A DNA stretch of 64,000 nucleotides, from the NCBI GenBank assembly GCA_022843945.1, contig JALHMR010000006.1, positions 62,001-126,000 of the forward strand, read 5' to 3'. The notes under the pieces are model-generated. The model ran no database searches. It saw nothing but the letters and a program-made list of their open reading frames with translations, and had not been told where the DNA came from. Made by a program: the position numbers and the translations under genes. Numbering within the stretch: position 1 is the first letter of the stretch; the number at the start of each line of letters is the position of its first letter. The stretch comes from Rhodospirillaceae bacterium. Its GTDB lineage: Bacteria; Pseudomonadota; Alphaproteobacteria; CACIAM-22H2. Positions 8,287-15,375 of this stretch are shown here, in pieces.

Positions 8287-9063
8287 TTAATGGCTGGCGG
8301 TGCTGTTGTGGACGACGACGCGTGTTCCGGCGGCCGCCAGCTGCTCGGCGATCGCCGGCGGCAGCGGCCGGTCGGTGAAGACGGCGGTGGCATCGGTAAT
8401 GTGGCCGCCGCGCACGGTCGCCCGGCGGCCGAACTTCGAATGGTCGAGGACGAGAAAGCGCTGGCGGCAGTTCTGGGCCAGCGACTGGCGCATGCTGACC
8501 TCGTCGTGGGTGAAGTCGAGCAGCGTGCCGCTCTCGTCGACGGCGCCGGCGCCGTAGATGCCGATATCGACGCTGAAGCGATCGAAGAAGCCGCTGGCCT
8601 CGCCGCCGATGACGTCATGGTCGGGGGCGCGCAGTCTGCCGCCGGCGATGATCACCTCGCAGCTCGGGTTGCGGCTGAAGGCCAGCGCCACGTTGAGGTT
8701 GTTGGTCATCACCCGCAGGCCCTGGTGCTCGGCCAGCGCCTGGGCGCAGGTCTCGGGCGTGGTGCCGATGCCGAAGAACAGCGAGGCGAATTCCGGCACC
8801 TCCGCGGCCACGAGAGAAGCAATCTGCCGCTTGGCCGCGATGTTCAGCACCTGGCGCGCGGGATAGGCGAGGTTCTCGTTGGCCGCCGGCCATTCGACGC
8901 CGCCATGGCGCCGGCGCAGCAGACCGCGGTCGCAGAGCAGGTTGACGTCGCGCCGGATGGTCTGCGGCGTCACGCCGTATTGCTCGGCGAGCGCCTCGAT
9001 GGCCTGGAAACCGTCGCGGCGGACTTGCTCGACGATGGCGCGGACGCGCTCTTCGGCCGTCAT
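8287..9063 (-). CDS. DeoR/GlpR-family transcriptional regulator
   Basis: A 258-residue regulator with an N-terminal DeoR-type helix-turn-helix (AEQYGVTPQTIRRDVNLLCDRGLL, residues about 24-50). A sugar-phosphate-isomerase-like sensor domain follows, with FFGIGTTPETCAQAL and the block DIGIYGAGAVD. DeoR repressors usually sense phosphorylated metabolites. It is encoded 21 nt upstream of the solute-binding protein on the same strand, so it most likely controls the importer operon and itself. Three operator-like sites lie upstream of its start at 9096-9170. Confidence 0.93.
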   Translation of the reverse strand: MTAEERVRAIVEQVRRDGFQAIEALAEQYGVTPQTIRRDVNLLCDRGLLRRRHGGVEWPAANENLAYPARQVLNIAAKRQIASLVAAEVPEFASLFFGIGTTPETCAQALAEHQGLRVMTNNLNVALAFSRNPSCEVIIAGGRLRAPDHDVIGGEASGFFDRFSVDIGIYGAGAVDESGTLLDFTHDEVSMRQSLAQNCRQRFLVLDHSKFGRRATVRGGHITDATAVFTDRPLPPAIAEQLAAAGTRVVVHNSTASH

Positions 9064-9095
9064 CTGCTGGCGTCTCCCCCTGCCGGGCCCTTTAA

Positions 9096-9107
9096 GTTCA
9101 AGCGAAC
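9096..9107. promoter_or_regulatory. GlpR-like operator candidate 1
   Basis: GTTC-AAGC-GAAC followed by AT is an inverted repeat matching the half-site layout of GlpR/DeoR operators (GTTC...GAAC). It is 33 nt upstream of the DeoR gene start and so is placed for autorepression. Confidence 0.45.
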
Positions 9108-9137
9108 ATTAAGGACTGCTTTTTTCAGTTATGTTAC

Positions 9138-9149
9138 TTTCAAATGAAC
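9138..9149. promoter_or_regulatory. GlpR-like operator candidate 2
   Basis: TTTC-AAAT-GAAC resembles candidate 1 (one arm base differs) and lies 42 nt away, about four helical turns, in the same DeoR upstream region. Confidence 0.4.
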
Positions 9150-9155
9150 TTATCG

Positions 9156-9170
9156 TTTCAGCAAGCGAAA
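9156..9170. promoter_or_regulatory. DeoR-type half-site pair candidate 3
   Basis: TTTC-AGCAAGC-GAAA is an inverted repeat with longer spacing in the same upstream region. It may be an auxiliary operator; weaker than the other two. Confidence 0.3.
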
Positions 9171-9187
9171 AAGCTGCCTGGGGAAAA

Positions 9188-9201
9188 GCCGCCCGGGCGG
9201 C
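9188..9201. other. 14-bp GC palindrome between deoR and ccmC
   Basis: GCCGCCCGGGCGGC is a perfect palindrome in the 260-nt divergent gap between the DeoR gene and ccmC. It is too GC-rich and short to assign; it may form a hairpin or bind protein. The rest of the gap holds the operator candidates and the ccm motif. Confidence 0.3.
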
Positions 9202-9302
9202 AGCCTCCGAGATCCCGGGGCGCTGGAAATAAAACAGCCTGCTCAAGGGTTTATTAGGGCCGGCTGATCATCCTCAAAGGCGTGGAAAACACCTCCCCAA
9301 AG

Positions 9303-9315
9303 GTCTAAATCCTAG
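9303..9315 (+). promoter_or_regulatory. AT-rich motif shared by the two ccm operons, copy 2
   Basis: GTCTAAATCCTAG ends 8 nt before the ccmC start. It matches copy 1 at 1230-1243 apart from one A. Its position suggests a short-leader promoter or shared control element; inferred only. Confidence 0.35.
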
Positions 9316-9323
9316 GCGACCCC

Positions 9324-10079
9324 ATGCAACGCTTTGCCAATCCCGGCCGTTTTCTTCGCTTGGCGCGTGCCGTCTACCCGTGGACGGCCGGGCTGGCCGT
9401 GCTCTGCCTGGCGGCGGGGCTGTGGTTCGCCTTCGTCGCCTCGCCGCCCGACTACCAGATGGGCGAGACGGTGCGCATCATGTACGTGCACGTGCCCGCC
9501 GCCTGGATGGCGCTGTTCGTCTACACCAACCTCGCCGTAGCCGCCGCCGTGCTGCTGGTCTGGAAGCATCCGCTGGCCGAGCTCGCCGGCCGGGCGATGG
9601 CGCCGGTCGGCGCCTGCTTCACCGCGCTCTGCCTGATCACCGGCTCGCTCTGGGGCCAGCCGATGTGGGGCACGTTCTGGGTGTGGGACGCGCGCCTGAC
9701 CTCGGTGCTGGTGCTGTTCTTCCTCTATCTTGGCTACATCGCGCTCTCGAATGCCTTCGACGACCCGACGCGCGGCGGCAAGGCCGCGGCGATCCTCGCC
9801 TTGGTCGGCGTGGTCAACGTGCCGATCATCAAGTTCTCGGTCGACTGGTGGAACACGCTGCACCAGCCGGCCTCGCTGACCCGGCTCGACGCGCCGGCGA
9901 TTCATGCCTCGATGCTGGTGCCGCTCCTGCTCATGGCCTTCGGCTTCACCTTCTATTTCGTTGCCGTGACCCTGATCCGCATCCGCACCGAGATCCTGGC
10001 GCGCCGCCTGCGCGCCCTGCAGTTCAGCCAGGGGGCGAGCGAGGTGGCAGCAGCGTCGCCGCGCCAGGTGTCGGCATGA
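9324..10079 (+). CDS. ccmC: heme exporter/heme-handling protein CcmC
   Basis: A 251-residue polytopic membrane protein with about six helices that presents heme to CcmE in the periplasm. The tryptophan-rich WWD-type domain is visible as WGQPMWGTFWVWDARLTS near residues 111-128, with flanking His in MYVHVPAAW and WWNTLHQPAS that serve as heme ligands in the family. It opens the second ccm operon. The stop overlaps the ccmD start by 4 nt. Confidence 0.96.
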   Translation: MQRFANPGRFLRLARAVYPWTAGLAVLCLAAGLWFAFVASPPDYQMGETVRIMYVHVPAAWMALFVYTNLAVAAAVLLVWKHPLAELAGRAMAPVGACFTALCLITGSLWGQPMWGTFWVWDARLTSVLVLFFLYLGYIALSNAFDDPTRGGKAAAILALVGVVNVPIIKFSVDWWNTLHQPASLTRLDAPAIHASMLVPLLLMAFGFTFYFVAVTLIRIRTEILARRLRALQFSQGASEVAAASPRQVSA

Positions 10080-10228
10080 GCGGCGAGCACAGTCTCTTCA
10101 TCTGGCTGTCCTACGGCGTGGCGGCGATCGTCCTGGTCGGGCTGTGGCTGGCGAGCCAGCGCGCGCTCAAGGGGCGCGAGGCCGAGCTCGAACGCGCCGA
10201 GGCGGCCCTGCCGAGGACAAGACGATGA
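10076..10228 (+). CDS. ccmD: heme exporter small membrane protein CcmD
   Basis: A 50-residue protein with one N-terminal membrane helix (LFIWLSYGVAAIVLVGLWLAS) and a charged tail rich in Arg and Glu, exactly the CcmD layout. It stabilises the CcmABC-CcmE complex. It overlaps ccmC at its start and ccmE at its end by 4 nt each (ATGA), so the three genes are translationally coupled. Confidence 0.9.
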   Translation: MSGEHSLFIWLSYGVAAIVLVGLWLASQRALKGREAELERAEAALPRTRR

Positions 10229-10689
10229 CCCGCAAGAAGCGGCGCCTCTATATCCTCGGCCTGTTCCTGCTCGGCCTCGGCACGGCGACGGCGCTGACCC
10301 TGACCGCCTTCCAGGACAATCTCGTCTTCTTCTACAGCCCGACGGACCTGCAGGCGAAGAAGCTGCCGCCCGAGCAGCTCTTCCGTCTCGGCGGCCTGGT
10401 CGAGACCGGCTCGGTCGAGCGCAGCGGCGGTGGCGAGGCGCGCACTGTCGAGGTCCGCTTCCGCATCACCGATCTCGAGCATTCGGTGCCCGTGATCTAC
10501 GCCGGCATCCTTCCCGACCTGTTCCGCGAGGGGCAGGGCGTGGTGGCCAACGGCCGGATGGCGCCGGACGGCACGTTCCGGGCGCGCGAGCTCCTGGCCA
10601 AGCACGACGAGAACTACATGCCGGCGGAAGTGGCCGAGGCGCTCAAGAAATCCGGGCGCTGGAACGAGACCGTCGGCACCGGCAAGTGA
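10225..10689 (+). CDS. ccmE: cytochrome c maturation heme chaperone CcmE
   Basis: A 154-residue membrane-anchored periplasmic OB-fold protein that binds heme covalently and delivers it to CcmF. An N-terminal anchor helix (residues about 7-27) is followed by the conserved GGLVETGSV block. The heme-binding motif AKHDENYMP lies near residue 128, with His as covalent ligand and the nearby Tyr. The ATG at 10225 overlaps the ccmD stop. Confidence 0.96.
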   Translation: MTRKKRRLYILGLFLLGLGTATALTLTAFQDNLVFFYSPTDLQAKKLPPEQLFRLGGLVETGSVERSGGGEARTVEVRFRITDLEHSVPVIYAGILPDLFREGQGVVANGRMAPDGTFRARELLAKHDENYMPAEVAEALKKSGRWNETVGTGK

Positions 10690-10693
10690 GCGA

Positions 10694-10741
10694 ATGGCCA
10701 GCGAATGGATTTCGGATAATCAGCGAATGGATTTCGAATGA
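10694..10741 (+). CDS. possible 15-residue leader peptide before ccmF
   Basis: A tiny reading frame (MASEWISDNQRMDFE) starts 5 nt after the ccmE stop and ends with TGA overlapping the ccmF ATG. It lies within a local repeat: AGCGAATGG occurs at 10689, 10700 and 10722, and AGCGAATGGATTTCG occurs twice. It could couple ccmF translation to ccmE, or be a by-product of the short duplication. Evidence is positional only. Confidence 0.2.
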   Translation: MASEWISDNQRMDFE

Positions 10742-12762
10742 TTCCTGAAATCGGCCATTACGCGCTGGTGCTGGCGCTCGCCGTGGCGCTGGTCCAGGCG
10801 ACGGTGCCGCTGATCGGCGCGGCGCGCAACGATGCGCCCCTGATGGAGATGGCGCGCAGCGCCGCCCTGACCCAGTTCGGCTTCGTGGCCCTGGCCTTCG
10901 CCTGCCTGACCCAGGCCTATATCGTCGGCGACTTCAGCGTGCGCAACGTCGCCGAGAATTCGAACTCGGCGATCCCCTTCCTCTACAAGCTCACCGGCGT
11001 CTGGGGCAACCACGAGGGCTCGATGCTCCTCTGGATATTGATCCTGGCGCTCTTTGGTGCAGCCGTGGCCGCGTTCGGGCGCAACCTGCCGCCCACCTTG
11101 CGCGCCCGCGTGCTCGCCGTGCAGGCGATGACCGGGGTGGCGTTCCTCGCCTTCATCGTCTTCACCTCGAACCCGTTCGAGCGTCTCGATCCGGCACCCT
11201 TCGACGGCCGCGACCTCAATCCGATCCTCCAGGATCCCGGCCTCGCCTTCCATCCGCCGTTCCTCTACCTGGGCTATGTCGGCTTCTCGACGACCTTCTC
11301 CTTCGCCGTGGCGGCGCTGATCGAGGGCCGTGTCGATCCGGCCTGGGCGCGCTGGGTGCGGCCGTGGACGCTGGCCGCCTGGTCGTCGCTCACACTCGGC
11401 ATCGCGCTGGGCAGCTGGTGGGCCTATTACGAGCTCGGCTGGGGCGGCTGGTGGTTCTGGGACCCGGTGGAGAACGCCTCGTTCATGCCCTGGCTGGTCG
11501 GCACGGCGCTGCTCCATTCGGCCATCGTCGCCGAGAAGCGCGACGCGCTGAAGAGCTGGACGGTGCTGCTCGCCATCCTGGCTTTCGCGCTGTCGCTGAT
11601 CGGCACCTTCCTGGTGCGCTCGGGCGTGCTCACCTCCGTCCACGCCTTCGCCGTCGATCCGGCGCGCGGCCTCTTTATCCTCCTGATCCTCATCGTCGCC
11701 ATCGGCGGCTCGCTGGCGCTCTATGCCTGGCGTGCACCACTGCTCAAGGCCGGCGGCGTCTTCTCGGCCGTCAGCCGCGAAGGGGCCATGGTGCTCAACA
11801 ACCTGCTGCTCGCCACGGCGGCGGCGACGGTGTTCCTGGGCACGCTCTACCCGCTGTTCCTCGATGCGGTGAACGGCACCAAGGTTTCGGTCGGACCACC
11901 GTTCTTCGAATCGACCTTCGTGCCCCTGATGGTGCCGCTGATGATCGCCGTGGCGCTCGGGCCGATGCTGGCCTGGAAGCGCGGCAATCTGCGCGCGGCG
12001 GCCGCGCGGCTGTGGATCGGCGCCGCCGCGGCGGGAGGGACCATCGTGCTCGTCGTGGCGGGCTACGGCTTCAAGAACGTGGCATCCGGCTTCGGCATGG
12101 CTTTGGCCGTCTGGGTCGCCGCCGGCACCCTGATCGAGGTTGCCGAGCGCATCCGCCTGTTCCGCCTGCCTATAGCCGAATCGCTGGCCCGGGCCGCCGG
12201 CCTGCCGCGCTCGGCCTGGGGCATGACCCTCTCCCATTTCGGTCTCAGCCTGTTCATCGCCGGCGCCGTCGCTTCGGCTTCCTGGCAGGTGGAGAAGATC
12301 CAGATCGTGCGGCCGGGTGACCGCATCGATGTCGCCGGCTATCGCTTCGAGTTCAAGGGCGCCGTCGAGGAGCGCGGCCCCAACTACATCGCCCAGCGCG
12401 GCACCTTCGAGGTGACCAAAAACGGCGCGCCCGTGGCCCTGATGCAGCCGGCCAAGCGCTTCTATCCCGTGCAGCGCACGACCACGACCGAGGCCGCCAT
12501 CCATACGCTGTGGATCGCCGACCTCTACGCCGTGATCGGCGATCCGCAGGAAGGCCAGCAGATGAGTGCGGGCGCCCCCTTCCCCAGCGGTCCCGATGCG
12601 GTCTGGGCGGCGCGGCTCTACTACAACCCGCTGATCCCCTGGATCTGGCTGGGCGCGCTGGTCATGTCGCTGGGTGGTGCCCTGTCGCTGACCGACCGAC
12701 GCCACCGCGTCGGCGCCCCGGTGCCGGCCCGCGCCAAGGCCAGCCCATCGGCCGCGGAGTAG
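10738..12762 (+). CDS. ccmF: cytochrome c heme lyase subunit CcmF
   Basis: A 674-residue polytopic membrane protein, the core of the System I synthetase that attaches heme to apocytochrome c. The WWD domain is visible as WWAYYELGWGGWWFWDPVENASFMPWL near residues 232-258. Conserved His-containing loops (GNHEGSMLLW, FHPPFLYLGY) also match the family. Length fits CcmF (about 650 residues). The ATG at 10738 overlaps the end of the micro-frame from 10694; ccmG follows 2 nt after the stop. Confidence 0.97.
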   Translation: MIPEIGHYALVLALAVALVQATVPLIGAARNDAPLMEMARSAALTQFGFVALAFACLTQAYIVGDFSVRNVAENSNSAIPFLYKLTGVWGNHEGSMLLWILILALFGAAVAAFGRNLPPTLRARVLAVQAMTGVAFLAFIVFTSNPFERLDPAPFDGRDLNPILQDPGLAFHPPFLYLGYVGFSTTFSFAVAALIEGRVDPAWARWVRPWTLAAWSSLTLGIALGSWWAYYELGWGGWWFWDPVENASFMPWLVGTALLHSAIVAEKRDALKSWTVLLAILAFALSLIGTFLVRSGVLTSVHAFAVDPARGLFILLILIVAIGGSLALYAWRAPLLKAGGVFSAVSREGAMVLNNLLLATAAATVFLGTLYPLFLDAVNGTKVSVGPPFFESTFVPLMVPLMIAVALGPMLAWKRGNLRAAAARLWIGAAAAGGTIVLVVAGYGFKNVASGFGMALAVWVAAGTLIEVAERIRLFRLPIAESLARAAGLPRSAWGMTLSHFGLSLFIAGAVASASWQVEKIQIVRPGDRIDVAGYRFEFKGAVEERGPNYIAQRGTFEVTKNGAPVALMQPAKRFYPVQRTTTTEAAIHTLWIADLYAVIGDPQEGQQMSAGAPFPSGPDAVWAARLYYNPLIPWIWLGALVMSLGGALSLTDRRHRVGAPVPARAKASPSAAE

Positions 12763-12764
12763 CC

Positions 12765-13298
12765 ATGCGCCGCGTTCTCTACCTGGTGCCGCTCGCGGCC
12801 TTCCTCATGCTGGCCGCCTGGTTCGCCATCGGACTCACCCGCGATCCCAGCAAACTGCCTTCCGCCCTGCTCGACCGGCCGGTGCCCGACTTCGCCTTGC
12901 CTGCCCTCGCCGGCTCGGACGTGCCGGCGCTGACCAGCGCGGCGCTGCAAGGCAAGGTGTCGCTGGTCAACGTCTTCGCCTCCTGGTGCGTGCCCTGCCG
13001 AGCCGAGCACCCGATCCTCATGCGCCTGGCCCGCGAGAACGGCGTGCCGGTCTACGGCATCAGCTACAAGGACAAGGCCGCCGACAGCCTCAGGTTCCTG
13101 CGCGAGCTCGGCAACCCCTATGCGGCGATCGGCCATGACGAAAGTGGGCGCGTGGGCATCGAATGGGGCGTCTATGGCGTGCCCGAGACCTTCGTGGTCG
13201 ACCGCGCCGGACGGATCCGCCACAAGCATGTCGGGCCGATCACGCCCAAGGACCTGCAGGACAGGCTGCTGCCGTTGATGGCGGAGCTGGCTCGATGA
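12765..13298 (+). CDS. ccmG: thiol:disulfide oxidoreductase CcmG/DsbE
   Basis: A 177-residue membrane-anchored periplasmic thioredoxin. An N-terminal helix (residues about 4-22) precedes a thioredoxin fold with the active site WCVPC near residue 74 and the acidic GVYGVPETFVVD loop typical of CcmG. It reduces the CXXCH cysteines of apocytochrome c, or CcmH, before heme ligation. The start is ATG 12765, 2 nt after ccmF; the stop overlaps the ccmH start. Confidence 0.95.
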   Translation: MRRVLYLVPLAAFLMLAAWFAIGLTRDPSKLPSALLDRPVPDFALPALAGSDVPALTSAALQGKVSLVNVFASWCVPCRAEHPILMRLARENGVPVYGISYKDKAADSLRFLRELGNPYAAIGHDESGRVGIEWGVYGVPETFVVDRAGRIRHKHVGPITPKDLQDRLLPLMAELAR

Positions 13299-13765
13299 AG
13301 CGCCTGCTGCTTTTCGTCGCCCTCGTGGTGATGCTGGCGACGCCGGCCCTGGCCGTGCTGCCCGACGAGATGCTGCAGGACCCAGCGCTGGAGGCGCGGG
13401 CCCGGCTGCTGTCGCGCGAGATCCGCTGCCAGGTCTGCCAGAACCAGTCGATCGACGATTCCGGCGCCCCGCTCGCCGCCGATCTGCGCAAGCTGGTGCG
13501 CGAGCGCCTGACGGCCGGCGATTCGGACGAGGCGGTGTTCGCCTTCCTCACCCGCCGCTACGGCGACAACGTGCTGATGCGCCCGCCGGTGCGGCCGGAG
13601 ACCTGGCCGCTATGGTTCGGCCCGCTCGGCATCCTGGTCGTCGCGGCGATCGGCCTGCTGATCGTCCTGCGTCGCCGGCGGCACGACACGCCGGCCGCGC
13701 CCGCGGCGCTGGCCCCCTCGGAGGAGCGCCGGCTCGCCGAATTGCTGGATCAGGATCGCCGATGA
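13295..13765 (+). CDS. ccmH: cytochrome c biogenesis protein CcmH (CcmL/CycL type)
   Basis: A 156-residue protein with a signal sequence (LLLFVALVVMLATPALA), the redox motif RCQVCQNQSI and a C-terminal membrane helix (residues about 110-128). It holds apocytochrome thiols for CcmF. Only the thiol-disulfide half of E. coli CcmH is present; the TPR half is the separate ccmI, as usual in alphaproteobacteria. It overlaps both ccmG and ccmI by 4 nt. Confidence 0.95.
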   Translation: MKRLLLFVALVVMLATPALAVLPDEMLQDPALEARARLLSREIRCQVCQNQSIDDSGAPLAADLRKLVRERLTAGDSDEAVFAFLTRRYGDNVLMRPPVRPETWPLWFGPLGILVVAAIGLLIVLRRRRHDTPAAPAALAPSEERRLAELLDQDRR

Positions 13766-15165
13766 TCTGGCTCGCCTTCGCTGTCCTCGCCCTGATCGCC
13801 GCGGCGGCGCTGCTGCTCCCGTTCCTGCGGCGGTCTTCGAGCGGCGCCACGCGCGCCGACTACGACGTCGAGATCTATCGCGACCAGCTGGCGGAGATCG
13901 AGCGCGATCTATCCCGCAACCTGATCGGCGAGAGCGAAGCCAGGGCGGCGCGCACCGAGATCGCCCGCCGCGCGCTCGCCGCGGACGCCGAGCGTGCGTC
14001 GACATCCGCCGCCGCGCCCGCCGCGCGCACCATCCCGACCGCGATTCTCGCCCTGGCGGTGATCGTGCCCCTGGGCGCCCTGCTCATCTATCTCGATGTC
14101 GGCTCGCCACGCCTGCCCGGCCAGCCGCTGGCCGCGCGTCACGACACCAACCCGACCGAGGCCGCGCGCCAGGACCAGGCCCTGGTCACCCAGCTCGCCG
14201 AGCGGATGAAGGAGCGCCCCGACGACGTGCAGGGCTGGCTGCTGCTGGCGCGGTCCTACGCCACGCTCGGCCGCCACGACGACGCGGTCACCGCCTGGCG
14301 TAATGTCCGCCGGCTTGCCCCCGAGGCGCCCGAGCATCTCGGCCCGTTCGCCGAGGCGCTGGTTCAGGCGGCGGGCGGCAGCGTCACGCCCGAGGCACTC
14401 TCGTTGTTCCAGGCCGCGACCAAAACCGACGGCAACGACCCGCGACCCCGCTTCTATATCGGCCTCGCCCGCGCCCAGGCCGGCGACAGCCGCGGCGCCC
14501 TGCAGGCGTGGATCGATCTGGTGACCATCTCGCCACCCGATGCGCCGTGGCTGGTCACCGTACGCGGCCAGATCCAGCGCGTCGCGGCGCAGGCCGGGAT
14601 CGATCCCGCCAGTATCGCACCGTCGGCGGAGGCGTCAGCCCAGGCGGCACGCGAGGCCGGCGGGCCGCCCCCGGGCCCGACCGCCGACATGATCGCCCGC
14701 CTGCCGCCGGGCGAGCAGCAGCAGATGATCCGCGGCATGGTTGAATCGCTGGCGGCACGGCTGGAGGCGGAGCCCAACGATGTCGAGGGCTGGCGTCGGC
14801 TGGGCCGGGCCCGGCGCGTGCTCGGCGAAACCGACAAGGCCATCGAAGCCTATGCCAAGGCGGCGGAGCTGGCGCCCGGCCGGGTCGAGGTGCTGAGCGA
14901 CTACGCCGGCCTCCTGTTCGAAGGCATCGGTCCCGGCGACAAGCTGCCGGCGCCTTTCGTGGCGGTCATGGCCAAGATCCTCGCGGCCGACCCCAACCAT
15001 CTCGATGCTCTATGGTTCACCGGCGTTGCCGAGGCGGAAGCCGGACGGCGCGCCGCCGCGGTGGCGCTCTGGCAACGGCTGATCGACCGCCTGCCGCAAG
15101 GCTCGCCGGAGCGCGCCGAGATCGAAACCGAAATCGAGCGCCTGCGCAAACAGGAAGCGAACTGA
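13762..15165 (+). CDS. ccmI: apocytochrome c chaperone CcmI (CycH)
   Basis: A 467-residue protein with two N-terminal membrane helices (about residues 1-22 and 92-113) separated by a cytoplasmic loop with basic and acidic residues. A large periplasmic TPR domain follows (for example WLLLARSYATLGRHDDAV and WRRLGRARRVLGETDKAIEAYAKAAEL). It binds the apocytochrome c C-terminus and delivers it to CcmF/H. Its last 31 nt, including the stop codon, are part of a 32-bp segment duplicated exactly at 16978-17009, beyond the neighbouring methyltransferase gene. Confidence 0.93.
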   Translation: MIWLAFAVLALIAAAALLLPFLRRSSSGATRADYDVEIYRDQLAEIERDLSRNLIGESEARAARTEIARRALAADAERASTSAAAPAARTIPTAILALAVIVPLGALLIYLDVGSPRLPGQPLAARHDTNPTEAARQDQALVTQLAERMKERPDDVQGWLLLARSYATLGRHDDAVTAWRNVRRLAPEAPEHLGPFAEALVQAAGGSVTPEALSLFQAATKTDGNDPRPRFYIGLARAQAGDSRGALQAWIDLVTISPPDAPWLVTVRGQIQRVAAQAGIDPASIAPSAEASAQAAREAGGPPPGPTADMIARLPPGEQQQMIRGMVESLAARLEAEPNDVEGWRRLGRARRVLGETDKAIEAYAKAAELAPGRVEVLSDYAGLLFEGIGPGDKLPAPFVAVMAKILAADPNHLDALWFTGVAEAEAGRRAAAVALWQRLIDRLPQGSPERAEIETEIERLRKQEAN

Positions 15166-15166
15166 G
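15135..15166 (+). repeat. 32-bp direct repeat, copy 1 (end of ccmI)
   Basis: A perfect 32-bp match (beginning CGAGCGCCTGCGC and ending GCGAACTGAG) to 16978-17009. Copy 1 is the native 3' end of ccmI including its TGA. The two copies bracket the TPR-methyltransferase gene, like the ends of an integrated segment. Confidence 0.9.
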
Positions 15167-15375
15167 GCAGGACTTTCGGGCTTTTCGTGCCGGCGCCAAT
15201 CCCGCCCGTCGACTGCCGCAGCACTCGGCGATAAAGCGCTATGAGCCCGGCGTGTTTCGCGCGCCTATAATTGGCAGAGGTGCTTTCGCTTCGTGAAACA
15301 CCGATTCGGCTGCGCGCGACGCTCGTATTATAGTTGCCATCGATTCACGGCATTGCCGTATGCCTTGCCCCGAGC

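Noticed and set aside
10720-12705. 661-codon open frame on the minus strand opposite ccmF
   Set aside because: It mirrors ccmF exactly, has repetitive Arg/Gly/Gln-rich low-complexity translation and no family features. Long antisense frames are expected in GC-rich coding DNA.
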